The notes below the pieces were generated by a model. That model saw nothing but the letters and a program-made list of their open reading frames with translations. It was not told where the DNA came from and did not search any database. From assembly GCA_029335925.2 (NCBI GenBank), contig JARJMX020000190.1:1-13651 (forward strand): a stretch of DNA of 13,651 bases, given 5' to 3'. The DNA is from Gammaproteobacteria bacterium (GTDB lineage: Bacteria; Pseudomonadota; Gammaproteobacteria; Halothiobacillales; Halothiobacillaceae). Shown piece by piece: positions 1 to 7,877 of this stretch (its first letter is position 1; every line of letters begins with the position of its first letter). The position numbers were made by a program, and so were the translations under genes.

Positions 1-576
1 CCCGAGGCCCTGGGCGTGGTGTTCACCGGTCAGCTTCCGGCAGGTCTTGGCTGGGATGCGCTCAGCGGCGCCACCCCGCTCAATGCTTACAAGACCGAGA
101 CGGGGCAGGGGCATCTTCTGTCCACTATCCAGCAGGCACCGACCTTTGGTTGGCTTGGCGGCGCGGGTTGGGAGTGGATGGCCACAGGCTGGCTGCTGGG
201 GGGGCTGTGGATGATCTGGCGCAAGGTGATCAGCTGGCGCATCCCTGTGACCATGCTCGGCGCGTTCGGCCTTTTGGCGCTGGGCTTTCATCTTTATGAT
301 GCCGAGCGCTTTGCCTCACCTCTGTTCCACCTGTTCAGCGGTGGGGCGATGCTTGGCGCCTTCTTCATCGCCACCGATCCGGTGAGCGGTTCCACCACCC
401 AGCGCGGTCAGCTCATCTTTGGCGCAGGCATTGGCGTGCTCGAATACTTCATACGCACCTTCGCCGGCTATCCGGACGGAGTAGCCTTTGCGGTTTTGCT
501 TATGAACATTGCCGCGCCGCTGATTGACCACTATACCCCGGCGCGGGTGTTCGGGCGCGAGGCGGGGCGGCCATGA
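1..576 (+). CDS. rnfD: Rnf/Rsx electron transport complex subunit D (3' part)
   Basis: Membrane subunit of the Rnf/Rsx ion-translocating ferredoxin:NAD+ oxidoreductase (RsxABCDGE in E. coli), which couples electron flow between ferredoxin and NAD to ion movement across the inner membrane. The reading frame is open from base 1, so the start lies outside the window; 191 residues are present of the roughly 350 usual, meaning about 160 are missing. The SGATPL motif (Thr codon at 73-75) is the family's covalent FMN attachment site, where a phosphodiester bond forms to the Thr. Hydrophobic segments follow, including a conserved stretch FFIATDPVSGSTT near codon 120. The TGA stop overlaps the rnfG start as ATGA (573-576), so translation is probably coupled. 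Identification is from motif and neighbours, and both agree. Confidence 0.95.
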   Translation, partial: PEALGVVFTGQLPAGLGWDALSGATPLNAYKTETGQGHLLSTIQQAPTFGWLGGAGWEWMATGWLLGGLWMIWRKVISWRIPVTMLGAFGLLALGFHLYDAERFASPLFHLFSGGAMLGAFFIATDPVSGSTTQRGQLIFGAGIGVLEYFIRTFAGYPDGVAFAVLLMNIAAPLIDHYTPARVFGREAGRP

Positions 577-1187
577 ATCGTACCCAGATCATTCTGACGG
601 CCCTGCTGCTGGCGGTGTTTGCCTTTTTTGGCGTGGGCATCCTAGCCTTCATGCATAGCCAGACCGCGCCCATCATCACCGAACAGGCACGCGCAGCCCT
701 CGGTCAGCGGCTGGCGGCGGTCTTACCTGCGGGCTATAACAATGATCCGGCGCGTGATATCCGGCAGCTCGCTGCCGATCCACTGTTGGGGGGCAAGGGC
801 CCGGTCATGCTGTATGTCGCCCGCAAAGATGGCCGGGTGCATGGGCTAGCCTTCGAGGTGGTGGCTCCCAAGGGCTACAGCGGTGGTATTCAGTTGCTGG
901 TCGGGGTGGATCGTAATGGGCAGGTGAGGGGGGTGCGGGTGCTGTCCCATAAGGAAACCCCGGGACTGGGCGACTTGATCGAGGTGGAGAAGTCCAACTG
1001 GATCTACGGCTTTGTCGGCAAGACCCTGGACAATCCGGGAGAGAAAGGCTGGGCGGTGAAGAAGGACGGCGGAGTGTTCGACCAGTTCACCGGCGCTACC
1101 ATTACCCCACGTGCGGTAGTTACTGCGGTACGCGATACCCTGCGCTATTTTGAGGCCCACCGGGCCGTATTGCTCGAGGAGCAGTAA
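573..1187 (+). CDS. rnfG: Rnf/Rsx electron transport complex subunit G
   Basis: FMN-bearing subunit of the Rnf/Rsx complex, 204 residues, close to the family length. One N-terminal membrane anchor (about residues 5-27) is followed by a periplasmic FMN-binding domain. The motif TGAT at residues 173-176 (context FDQFTGATIT) is the site where FMN is covalently bound to the last Thr. Other family signatures visible are GYSGGIQLLVG and SHKETPGLGD. The start at 573 is chosen because it overlaps the rnfD stop (ATGA) and gives a standard N-terminus with the anchor at the very beginning. It sits in the order D-G-E, as in other gammaproteobacterial rnf operons. Confidence 0.96.
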   Translation: MNRTQIILTALLLAVFAFFGVGILAFMHSQTAPIITEQARAALGQRLAAVLPAGYNNDPARDIRQLAADPLLGGKGPVMLYVARKDGRVHGLAFEVVAPKGYSGGIQLLVGVDRNGQVRGVRVLSHKETPGLGDLIEVEKSNWIYGFVGKTLDNPGEKGWAVKKDGGVFDQFTGATITPRAVVTAVRDTLRYFEAHRAVLLEEQ

Positions 1188-1189
1188 TC

Positions 1190-1897
1190 ATGAGCACAAC
1201 CAATATCACCGCCCCAAAGGTCAGTACGGAGGAGCTCACTCGGCCCGCTCCGCAGGGCCCAAGCCTTAGCCAACTGGCCGTGGATGGGCTGTGGCGTAAC
1301 AATCCGGCGCTGGTGCAGGTTCTGGGGCTTTGCCCCTTGCTCGCCATCTCCAACAACACCGTCAATGCGCTGGGCCTTGGGCTCGCCACCCTGCTGACTT
1401 TGGTGGTCAGTAATACCTTGGTCTCCATGATCCGCCACTGGGTGCGGCCAGAGGTGCGCCTGCCGGTATTTGTGCTGGTGATCGCCTCGGTGGTCACCGC
1501 TATCGAGCTTGCCATGAAGGCCTGGCTGCACGGGCTTTATCTTGTGCTTGGCATCTTCATCCCGCTGATTGTCACCAACTGCATTATCATCGCTCGTGCG
1601 GAAGGCTTTGCCTCCCGCCACGATTTTGGCCGAGCTGCCTTTGATGGCCTGATGATGGGAGCAGGGTTCGCCCTGGTGTTGGTTGTGCTTGGCATGCTGC
1701 GCGAGGTGCTTGGGCAGGGCACCATCCTGGCCAATGCGCATCTGATGTTCGGTGAATGGGGGCGCTCGCTGACGGTGCAGGTCATCCCCGAATACCATGG
1801 CTTCCTGCTCGCCATCTTGCCACCCGGGGCATTCATCGGCCTGGCCCTGCTGGTGGCGCTGAAGAAGGCCATCGACCGGCATGCTCAGCCTAGGTAG
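1190..1897 (+). CDS. rnfE: Rnf/Rsx electron transport complex subunit E
   Basis: Integral membrane subunit of the Rnf/Rsx complex, 235 residues (E. coli RsxE is about 230), with some six hydrophobic segments. Family signatures include NNPALVQVLGLCPLLA near residue 38 and a conserved cysteine in IVTNCIIIARAEGFA near residue 130; these Cys-bearing helices are shared with RnfA and NqrD/E. The ATG is two bases after the rnfG stop and has a GAGGAG ribosome-binding site at 1176-1181, eight bases upstream. In many gammaproteobacteria nth (endonuclease III) follows rnfE. Here it does not: metG converges from the other strand only 74 bp downstream. Confidence 0.96.
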   Translation: MSTTNITAPKVSTEELTRPAPQGPSLSQLAVDGLWRNNPALVQVLGLCPLLAISNNTVNALGLGLATLLTLVVSNTLVSMIRHWVRPEVRLPVFVLVIASVVTAIELAMKAWLHGLYLVLGIFIPLIVTNCIIIARAEGFASRHDFGRAAFDGLMMGAGFALVLVVLGMLREVLGQGTILANAHLMFGEWGRSLTVQVIPEYHGFLLAILPPGAFIGLALLVALKKAIDRHAQPR

Positions 1898-1971
1898 GAA
1901 CCCACCCTCGGATTGAGGATTCGCTATTGGATCGCGGCGGGGACGCCGCTGCTTCCCGCGATAAGAAGGCG

Positions 1972-4005
1972 TTACTTGACCCGCATACCCGGCTGGGCGC
2001 CCTCGTCGGGGCTCAAAATAAACAGTCCCGGAGCGCCCGCCCCGGAGGCGGCCAGCACCATGCCTTCGGAGAGACCGAACCTCATCTTGCGCGGGGCAAG
2101 GTTGGCGACCATCACGGTCAGGCGGCCTTCCAGATCCTCCGGCTTGTAGGCGGACTTGATGCCGGCGAACACGTTGCGCGTCTCGCTGCCGATGTCCAGG
2201 GTCAGGCGCAGCAGCTTGTCGGCGCCCTCCACATGCTCGGCCTTGACGATGCGGGCGATGCGCAGGTCGATCTTGGCGAACTCCTCAATGCCGATGGTCT
2301 CGGCCATGGGCTCGATGGCGGGCTTGGCCTCGGCGGCCGGGGCAGTAGCTTCGGCGGGGCCAGGCAGGGTGGTCTTGTTCTCTTCAATCATGGCTTCGAT
2401 TTGGTCTTTTTCGATACGGGTCATCAGCGGCTCGAACGGCTGGATCACGTGGTGAACCATCAGCTGGTGTGGGCTGTTCCAGTCCAGCTCGCCAAAGTGC
2501 AGGAAGTTCTCGACCTTCCTGGCCATGCCGGGCAGGACGGGCTTAAGGTAGGTCATCAGTATGCGGAACAGGTTGAGGCCCTGGGTGCAGATGGCCTGCA
2601 CCTCGGCCTCCCGGCCCCCCTCTTTGGCCAGCGCCCAGGGCTTGTACTGGTCGATGTACTGGTTGGCGCGGTCGGCCAGGGCCATGATCTCGCGCATGGC
2701 GCGGGCGGTGTCGGACGCCTCGTAGGCGGCGGCGATGGAGTCCCCGGCGGCGACGAATTCGTGGTATAGGGCCGGATCGTGCAGCTCCTGCGCCAGGCGG
2801 CCGTCGAACAGGCGCTGGATGAAGCCGGCAGTACGCGAGGCCAGGTTGACGACCTTGCCGACCAGGTCCGCGTTCACGCGCAGCATGAAGTCCTCGAGGT
2901 TGAGATCGATATCCTCTACCGTGCCGTTGAGCTTGGCGGCAAAGTAGTAACGCAGGGCCTCGGGGTTGAGGTGGTTGAGGAAGCTGCGCGCCATGATGAA
3001 AGTGCCGCGCGACTTGCTCATCTTCTGTCCGTTCACGGTCAAGAAGCCGTGCGCGCGCACGCAGGTCGGCAAGCGATGGCCGCTGCCGGCGAGCATGGCC
3101 GGCCAGAATAGGGTGTGGAAGTAGGCAATGTCCTTGCCAATGAAGTGCCACAGTTCGGTTGCAGAGCCTGGTTTCCAGAAGGCATCGAAGTCTATGCCCT
3201 TGATCTGGCAGAGGGCCTTGAAGCTCGCCATGTAGCCGATTGGCGCATCCAGCCAGACATAGAAGTACTTGTCCGGCGCGTCCGGGATGGGGAAGCCGAA
3301 GTAGGGCGCATCACGCGAGATGTCCCAATCCTGTAGACCTGCGGCGAACCACTCGTTCATCTTGGCGGCGATTTCTGGCTGCACCGCGCCGCTGGCCAGC
3401 CACTCCCTCAGCACGGCCTCGAAGTCGCCGAGCTTGAAGAAGTAGTGCTCGGACTCGCGTTCGATGGGCGTGGCGCCGGAGATGACAGACTTCGGGTTCT
3501 TCAAGTCGGTGGGGCTGTAGGTCGCGCCGCACACCTCGCAGGAGTCGCCGTACTGGTTGGCCGCGCCGCATTTCGGGCACTCGCCTTTGATGAAGCGATC
3601 CGGCAGGAACATTGCCTTGACCGGATCAAAAGCCTGGCGGATGGTGCGCACGGCGATGTGTCCGCCATTGCGTAGGGCGAGGTAGACCTGCTCAGCGAGC
3701 TGGCGATTTTCCTCGGAATGCGTGACGTGATAATGGTCGAAGCCGATGAGAAAATCGGCGAAGTCGGCGCGGTGTTCGTTGCCGATGCGCTCGATCAGCG
3801 CCTCCGGCGTGATGCCCTCGTTCTGCGCGCGCAACATGATCGGCGTGCCATGCGCGTCATCGGCGCAGACGTAGTACACCTCATGGCCGCGCATGCGCTG
3901 GAAGCGCGCCCAGATGTCGGTCTGGATGTATTCGACCATGTGGCCCAGGTGGATGGGGCCGTTGGCATAGGGCAGGGCAGAGGTGACGAGGATGCGACGT
4001 GACAT
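1972..4005 (-). CDS. metG: Methionyl-tRNA synthetase
   Basis: Charges tRNA-Met with methionine using ATP in the cytoplasm. The protein has 677 residues, equal to the E. coli enzyme. Visible class I features are HLGH (HIGH motif) at residues 19-22, a zinc knuckle with Cys at 142, 145, 155 and 158, and KMSKS at 327-331. A C-terminal OB-fold tRNA-binding/dimerisation domain (Arc1p-like, starting near [13 protein letters not shown]) occupies roughly the last 110 residues. The frame stays open 82 codons further upstream, but homologues begin at the [20 protein letters not shown] N-terminus, so I start at 4005. No clear Shine-Dalgarno sequence precedes this ATG; it is directly preceded by CCTCCC on the coding strand. 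It is divergent from apbC and convergent with rnfE. Confidence 0.97.
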   Translation of the reverse strand: MSRRILVTSALPYANGPIHLGHMVEYIQTDIWARFQRMRGHEVYYVCADDAHGTPIMLRAQNEGITPEALIERIGNEHRADFADFLIGFDHYHVTHSEENRQLAEQVYLALRNGGHIAVRTIRQAFDPVKAMFLPDRFIKGECPKCGAANQYGDSCEVCGATYSPTDLKNPKSVISGATPIERESEHYFFKLGDFEAVLREWLASGAVQPEIAAKMNEWFAAGLQDWDISRDAPYFGFPIPDAPDKYFYVWLDAPIGYMASFKALCQIKGIDFDAFWKPGSATELWHFIGKDIAYFHTLFWPAMLAGSGHRLPTCVRAHGFLTVNGQKMSKSRGTFIMARSFLNHLNPEALRYYFAAKLNGTVEDIDLNLEDFMLRVNADLVGKVVNLASRTAGFIQRLFDGRLAQELHDPALYHEFVAAGDSIAAAYEASDTARAMREIMALADRANQYIDQYKPWALAKEGGREAEVQAICTQGLNLFRILMTYLKPVLPGMARKVENFLHFGELDWNSPHQLMVHHVIQPFEPLMTRIEKDQIEAMIEENKTTLPGPAEATAPAAEAKPAIEPMAETIGIEEFAKIDLRIARIVKAEHVEGADKLLRLTLDIGSETRNVFAGIKSAYKPEDLEGRLTVMVANLAPRKMRFGLSEGMVLAASGAGAPGLFILSPDEGAQPGMRVK

Positions 4006-4108
4006 GGGAGGCTGATGCTTGGGGTTGCTGGAAAAGTTTGTAACCTTACCACAACGCCAAATGGAAGAGGCCCGCCCTCGGGCTGATCGCCTTCGCGCAA
4101 TGCGCCAG

Positions 4109-4170
4109 TCGCGGCGGGGCGCGGCTCCTACGCGGGGCCCCCAGAACGATGCAGCAGGCTCATGCGATGG
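4109..4170 (-). repeat. REP-like intergenic repeat, copy A
   Basis: On the minus strand the head reads GTAGGAGC, then a GC-rich stem, then GCGA (reverse complement of 4109-4131). This is the layout of Pseudomonas-type REP palindromes (GTAGGAGC...GCGA). The first 26 bases match copy B (7878-7904) closely, and similarity continues into a tail that ends at ATGCGATGG (4162-4170; B 7931-7939). Over the last 28 tail bases 20 are identical by eye. It lies between the divergent metG and apbC genes. Such elements are usually scattered by RAYT (REP-associated tyrosine) transposases; none is in this window. Confidence 0.65.
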
Positions 4171-4216
4171 AACCTGTCCTTTGATGTTTGAATTTGGAAC
4201 TGTTTTGGAGAAGGGC

Positions 4217-5335
4217 ATGGCCTTGTTCGGCTTCGGCAAGAAAGACAGCACGGTAAGCGAAGAGGCGGTGCGTGCCGCTCTTGCGCAGGTGATGGATCCC
4301 GAACTTGGTCAGCCGTTCGAGGGCAAGCGGGTGCATGCCGTCGAGATCAAGGGCGGTACGGTGCGCATCCACCTGCGCCTCGGCTATCCCGCCGCCGGGG
4401 TGCGTGATGCCATCCGGCAGCAGGCCGAGGAGGCCGTGCGCGCGGTCGAGGGTGTGCAGGTGGTGCAGGTCACGCTGGACTGGAAGATCGAGCCGCACGC
4501 GGTGCAGAAGACGCTCAAGCGCCTGCCCGAGGTGCGCAACATCATCGCCGTGGCCTCCGGCAAGGGCGGGGTGGGCAAGTCCACCACCGCGGTCAATCTG
4601 GCCTTGAGCCTCCAGGCTGAAGGGGCGAAGGTGGGTATTCTGGACGCGGATATCTACGGCCCCAGCATCCCGCGCATGCTGGGCGCTAAGGGTGAGCCGC
4701 CGACCAGCGTGGATGGGCGTTCGCTCGAGCCCAAGATCGCTTATGGCTTGCAGAGTATGTCCATCGGTTTCCTGGTCGGTGAGGACAACCCGATGATCTG
4801 GCGTGGGCCGATGGTCACCTCCGCCCTCCAGCAGCTGTTGAACGACACCCGTTGGCATGACCTGGACTACCTGATCGTCGACATGCCGCCGGGCACCGGT
4901 GATATCCAACTGACCCTGGCGCAGAAGGTGCCGGTGGCTGGGGTAGTGATTGTCACCACGCCGCAGGACATCGCCCTGTTGGATGCCAAGAAGGGCCTGA
5001 AGATGTTCGAGCGGGTCGACGTGCCGGTGCTTGGGATCATCGAGAACATGAGCCTGCACGTGTGTTCGAACTGCGGTCATGCGGAGCCGATCTTCGGCGA
5101 GGGGGGCGGTGCGCGCATGGCGGCGGAGTACGGCGTGGAGTTGCTCGGGCAGCTGCCGCTGGAGAAGGGCATCCGTGAGCAGGCCGACTCGGGCCATCCG
5201 ACCGTAGCAGCGGATCCCGAGAGCCCGACCGCAAAAATCTACCGGGACATCGCCCGCAAGCTTGCCGCAAGGCTTTCGCAGCGGGCGAAGGACTACAGCA
5301 CGAAGTTCCCGACCATCGTCATCAAGAACGACTGA
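4217..5335 (+). CDS. apbC: Iron-sulfur cluster carrier protein ApbC/Mrp
   Basis: P-loop NTPase of the Mrp/Nbp35 family that binds and transfers Fe-S clusters to apoproteins. The 372-residue protein has an N-terminal MIP18/DUF59-type domain (about residues 13-90), then a ParA/MinD-like ATPase with the deviant Walker A motif GKGGVGKS at 115-122. A CxxC pair at Cys283/Cys286 (CSNC) is the family's cluster-binding site at the dimer interface. The frame is open back to 4019. I start at 4217 because GGAG (4207-4210) lies six bases upstream and the upstream extension contains a REP-like repeat; 4184 is a weaker alternative. It is divergent from metG, an arrangement also known in Pseudomonas. The stop directly abuts that of the DUF3817 gene (TGA|TCA). 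Confidence 0.95.
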   Translation: MALFGFGKKDSTVSEEAVRAALAQVMDPELGQPFEGKRVHAVEIKGGTVRIHLRLGYPAAGVRDAIRQQAEEAVRAVEGVQVVQVTLDWKIEPHAVQKTLKRLPEVRNIIAVASGKGGVGKSTTAVNLALSLQAEGAKVGILDADIYGPSIPRMLGAKGEPPTSVDGRSLEPKIAYGLQSMSIGFLVGEDNPMIWRGPMVTSALQQLLNDTRWHDLDYLIVDMPPGTGDIQLTLAQKVPVAGVVIVTTPQDIALLDAKKGLKMFERVDVPVLGIIENMSLHVCSNCGHAEPIFGEGGGARMAAEYGVELLGQLPLEKGIREQADSGHPTVAADPESPTAKIYRDIARKLAARLSQRAKDYSTKFPTIVIKND

Positions 5336-5644
5336 TCACTTGGCCCCGTAGGTGGCGATGTGGTGCGCCAGCATGCGGTGCGACCACAGGCCGCCAAAAG
5401 GAATCAGGGCGGCAAAGAACACGCCCGCGCCCTTGAGGGCGGGCAGATGGCCGCGCAGGACGACCAGGGCGAGCACCCCCATCGTCCATAGGAACAGGGC
5501 GCCATGGATCGGACCGACGACCTGTACGCCGATGGGCAGGCCGACCAGGTGTTTCATGGGCACGGCGATGAGGACCAGGGCGATGAGGGATGCGCCCTCG
5601 ACGAGGGTCATCAGGCTGAGGTGACGCAGGGGCCATGGGGCCAT
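5336..5644 (-). CDS. DUF3817 family small membrane protein
   Basis: A 102-residue protein with about three hydrophobic helices (near residues 10-30, 38-62 and 70-86). It shows the DUF3817 signatures: VEGASLIALVLIAVPMK, then VVGPIHGALF, then a late FFAALIPFG. The family is widespread in bacteria, also as a domain of YdzA-like proteins, and its function is not known. The start has a clear AAGGAG ribosome-binding site (5653-5658 on the complement), eight to nine bases before the ATG. It lies just downstream of the peroxiredoxin on the same strand but behind that gene's terminator, so it either relies on read-through or has its own promoter between 5645 and 5668. I infer only an inner-membrane location. 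Confidence 0.85.
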   Translation of the reverse strand: MAPWPLRHLSLMTLVEGASLIALVLIAVPMKHLVGLPIGVQVVGPIHGALFLWTMGVLALVVLRGHLPALKGAGVFFAALIPFGGLWSHRMLAHHIATYGAK

Positions 5645-5668
5645 GAATGTTCTCCTTGGTTGAAATGC

Positions 5669-5693
5669 AAAAAGCCCCGCGCGAGGCGGGGCT
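5669..5693 (-). terminator. Rho-independent terminator of the peroxiredoxin gene
   Basis: A perfect 8-bp stem (AGCCCCGC / GCGGGGCT, 5673-5680 and 5686-5693) with a 5-base loop is followed on the minus strand by a run of T (5669-5673 are A on the plus strand). It begins 19 bases past the peroxiredoxin stop codon and separates that gene from the DUF3817 gene. Confidence 0.9.
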
Positions 5694-5711
5694 GAAGATC
5701 TGAGCGGCTGA

Positions 5712-6356
5712 TCAGACGGACTTCTTGCAGAAGTACCAGTCGACGCACTCGTATTCGCCGCTCTTGAAGCGGCGCTCGGCCTCCTCGACGGTGGCGGGCG
5801 GTGGTACGATGACCTTATCGCCCGGCTGCCAGCCTTCCGGGGTGGCTACGCCATGCTCGGTGGAGGTCTGCAGGGCCTTGACCAGGCGCAGGATTTCCGG
5901 AACGGAACGGCCGTTGCTCATTGGGTAGTACACCATGGCGCGCAGCACGCCGTTCGGGTCGATGATGAAGGTGGCGCGCACGGCCTGGGTGTCGGAGGCG
6001 CCCGGGTGGATCATGCCGTAGGCCTTGGCGACATTCATGGACAGGTCGGCAATGATCGGGAAGGTGATCTTGACCCCGAATTTTTCCTCGATATTGCGTT
6101 CCCAGGCGATGTGTGAGTAGTAGCTGTCAATGGATAAGCCGAGCAGTTCGCAGTTGATGGCCTCAAAGTCCTTGTGCGCCTTGGCGAAGGCGATGAATTC
6201 GGTGGTGCACACCGGCGTGAAGTCGGCTGGGTGGGAGAAGAGGACCAGCCACTTGCCTGCGTAGTCGCTCAGGGTCTTGCGGCCGTGGGTGGTCAGTGCG
6301 TCGAACTCGGGGGCGCGCTCATTGAGGCGCGGAAGGGATACGATGGTCTCGGACAT
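5712..6356 (-). CDS. Prx6-type peroxiredoxin (thiol peroxidase)
   Basis: Reduces hydrogen peroxide and organic peroxides with a reactive cysteine in the cytoplasm. It has 214 residues. The peroxidatic Cys50 sits in PVCTTE, with the conserved Arg127 (AVRATFIIDP) completing the active site. The long C-terminal domain (GVATPEGWQPGD, then a CVDWYFC tail) is typical of the Prx6/1-Cys subfamily. The two tail cysteines, Cys204 and Cys210, are six residues apart, as in the archaeal ApTPx type that uses a C-terminal Cys for disulfide relay, so it may not be strictly 1-Cys. The start at 6356 matches family N-termini and has an AGGAG-type site (within 6363-6370 on the complement); a 12-codon extension upstream is unlikely. 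An OxyR-like operator lies 84-120 bp upstream. Confidence 0.95.
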   Translation of the reverse strand: MSETIVSLPRLNERAPEFDALTTHGRKTLSDYAGKWLVLFSHPADFTPVCTTEFIAFAKAHKDFEAINCELLGLSIDSYYSHIAWERNIEEKFGVKITFPIIADLSMNVAKAYGMIHPGASDTQAVRATFIIDPNGVLRAMVYYPMSNGRSVPEILRLVKALQTSTEHGVATPEGWQPGDKVIVPPPATVEEAERRFKSGEYECVDWYFCKKSV

Positions 6357-6410
6357 ATTATGTCTCCTGTGAGAGGTCGGTTCATCGCCCACTGCGTGGT
6401 GCGTGGATGA

Positions 6411-6439
6411 ACTATAGAAGTTAATTTTCCAATATTAAA
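6411..6439 (-). promoter_or_regulatory. Candidate promoter of the peroxiredoxin gene
   Basis: On the minus strand a -10 element TATAGT (6411-6416) is preceded by a 17-bp spacer and a poor -35 element TTTAAT (6434-6439), within an AT-rich island in otherwise GC-rich DNA. A weak -35 directly beside the OxyR-like site (starting at 6440) is what an OxyR-activated class promoter looks like. Predicted transcription start is near 6404, about 48 bases before the start codon. Confidence 0.6.
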
Positions 6440-6476
6440 ATTGTATTTTGATATGGGATCGATAGGCCTAGCCTAT
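6440..6476 (-). promoter_or_regulatory. OxyR-like operator
   Basis: The known OxyR pattern is ATAG-N7-CTAT-N7-ATAG-N7-CTAT. Here the four tetrads are ATTG (6440-6443), ATAT (6451-6454), ATAG (6462-6465) and CTAT (6473-6476), each spaced by exactly seven bases: 14 of 16 positions match. The promoter-proximal edge touches the -35 of the peroxiredoxin promoter, the position at which OxyR activates. The same site would also lie upstream of the divergent, now broken, ABC transporter genes. Confidence 0.7.
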
Positions 6477-6534
6477 GCCTAGACGATGATTCGATCCACG
6501 CGGTCCTTGCTAGGGCCGCCCTGCCTGGTCACCT

Positions 6535-6905
6535 ATGCTCCATGCACGCCATCTCTTCGGGCCCGACCTGCGGCTCGCGCCGCGCGAACTGCTCTGCCCG
6601 TACGGTCTCTCCGGAGCCGGCAAGTCGCGGTTGATGCGGGCCCTGGCTGATCTCGATGGGCAATACCATGATCGGCATCGGCCTTGGGCTGAACAGCCGT
6701 GACCCACGGTACAGCGATCGGCTGGCGCGCGATCGAGGTGCCGTTGTATTCGGCTTCGATGCGCGCCTCGCGCAGCCTGTGGCGCAACAGCCTGCACACA
6801 GCTCTACGATGATCGCCCATGCCTGCGCTTTGACCGACTTGCCCAGTCTTGAGCGCCGGGGCCGGAGTGGCGCTTGCATCATCTCAACTCGCATGTCCTC
6901 CAATT
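6535..6905 (+). pseudogene. Decayed YbbL-YbbM (FetAB-like) ABC transporter remnant
   Basis: Starting with ATG at 6535, the first about 40 codons read as the N-terminus of a YbbL/FetA-type ATPase, including a Walker A and following helix, GLSGAGKSRLMRALADLD; the frame stops at 6702. Overlapping it in another frame (6647-6697) is LISMGNTMIGIGLGLNS, which resembles the conserved permease segment of YbbM/FetB (E. coli has IAGNAMVAVGL). Pieces matching later permease parts follow with frame changes: RAIEVPLYSASMRASRSLWRNSLHTALR-like text from about 6717 to 6809 (long cytoplasmic loop), MIAHACALTDLP (about 6809-6844) and LSAGAGVALASSQL (about 6849-6890). The ATPase signature motif, Walker B and first permease helices are absent, so an internal deletion near 6640-6655 plus several frameshifts is inferred. 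The homology is recalled, not computed. Confidence 0.65.
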
Positions 6906-6919
6906 GATAGGAGCTTTCT

Positions 6920-7816
6920 ATGCGCATGGGCATTGACCTCGGCGGTACCAAGATCGAGGCCATCGTGCTGGACGATGCAGGATCGGTACGCTTCCGTGAG
7001 CGGGTGCCAACCCCGCAAGGGGATTACGCGGGAACGCTTGCGGCGATCGGGGGGCTGGTGGCTCGCGCCGAGCGGACCGTCGGTGCGGCGTGCACCGTGG
7101 GTATGGGCACACCGGGGACAATCTCGCCCGCGAGCGGCTTGATGAAAAACAGCAATTCGACTGTGCTCAATGGCAAGCCACTCAAGCAGGATCTGGAGCA
7201 GCTTTTGGGGCGAGAGATACGCATGGCCAACGACGCCAACTGCTTCGCTCTGTCCGAGGCAGTGGATGGTGCCGCGGCCGGGGCGGAGGTGGTGTTCGGT
7301 GTGATTGTCGGCACGGGGTGTGGGGCAGGCGTGGTGGTGGGCGGTCATACCCTGATCGGCCCCAACGCCATTGCCGGGGAGTGGGGGCACAACCCCTTGC
7401 CCTGGCCGAATGATGACGAGCGGCCGGGGCCGGCCTGTTACTGCGGCAAGTATGGCTGCATCGAGACCTGGTTGTCCGGCACCGGTTTTGCGAACCTATT
7501 CGCAGCGGAAACCGGGGAGAGGCTTCAGGCCCCCGAGATCGTGGCTCGTGCCGAGGCAGGGGATGCCGTGTGTGAAGCTGCCTTGCAGCGCTATGAGGAT
7601 CGCATGGCGCGGAGTCTGGCTCACGTCATCAACATTCTCGATCCGGACGTGATCGTGCTCGGCGGTGGTCTGTCCAACGTGCGTCGCCTGTATGACAACG
7701 TACCGAAGCTGTGGGGCAGATATGTGTTTTCCGACCGGGTGGCTACCCGCCTTGTCGCCCCCCTGCATGGCGACTCTAGCGGCGTGCGTGGTGCGGCTTG
7801 GCTGTGGAGCAGGTGA
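6920..7816 (+). CDS. mak: ROK-family fructokinase (Mak-type)
   Basis: Sugar kinase of the ROK family, very similar over its full 298 residues to E. coli Mak, which phosphorylates fructose (also mannose and glucose weakly) to the 6-phosphate. The N-terminal phosphate-binding motif DLGGTK is at residues 6-11 and the catalytic base Asp105 is in MANDANC. The sugar-binding [10 protein letters not shown] (around 153-162) contains zinc ligand His157; the other ligands are Cys173, Cys175 and Cys180 in CYCGKYGC. The ending [13 protein letters not shown] is diagnostic of the Mak group. The start at 6920 has AGGAG (6908-6912) seven bases upstream; an ATG two codons later is less well placed. It stands downstream of the transporter remnant and its promoter is not evident, so it may once have depended on that operon. 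Confidence 0.92.
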   Translation: MRMGIDLGGTKIEAIVLDDAGSVRFRERVPTPQGDYAGTLAAIGGLVARAERTVGAACTVGMGTPGTISPASGLMKNSNSTVLNGKPLKQDLEQLLGREIRMANDANCFALSEAVDGAAAGAEVVFGVIVGTGCGAGVVVGGHTLIGPNAIAGEWGHNPLPWPNDDERPGPACYCGKYGCIETWLSGTGFANLFAAETGERLQAPEIVARAEAGDAVCEAALQRYEDRMARSLAHVINILDPDVIVLGGGLSNVRRLYDNVPKLWGRYVFSDRVATRLVAPLHGDSSGVRGAAWLWSR

Positions 7817-7877
7817 GAGGCGCGGAACCTGGGGCGTCTTACGCTGCCAAAAAACGGGTCTGAGCACGACGTGCCTG

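Noticed and set aside
1145..1882. 245-codon minus-strand open frame over rnfE
   Set aside because: His/Gln-rich antisense product typical of a GC-rich shadow frame; rnfE on the other strand is unmistakable.
1934..1962. Overlapping GC-rich inverted repeats between the rnfE and metG ends (GCGGCG/CGCCGC and ATCGCGG/CCGCGAT)
   Set aside because: They could form a hairpin at a convergent gene junction, but no T-run follows on either strand, so I do not call a terminator.
1927..2769. 280-codon plus-strand open frame over the 3' half of metG
   Set aside because: Gly/His/Leu-rich antisense shadow of metG with no domain recognisable and no start signal.
4006..4251. 82-codon N-terminal extension of metG
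   Set aside because: It runs through the metG-apbC intergenic region and REP-like repeat, and homologues start at the [14 protein letters not shown] N-terminus.
4160..5197. 345-codon minus-strand open frame over apbC
   Set aside because: Antisense shadow with His/Arg/Gln-rich composition; the apbC frame carries all family motifs.
6529..6963. Minus-strand open frame of 144 codons (and a smaller one, 6510-6797) opposite the transporter remnant
   Set aside because: The products are Arg/Ser/Pro-rich with no recognisable motif and no ribosome-binding site. The forward-strand text instead shows ordered YbbL/YbbM similarity, so these are shadows of a pseudogene.
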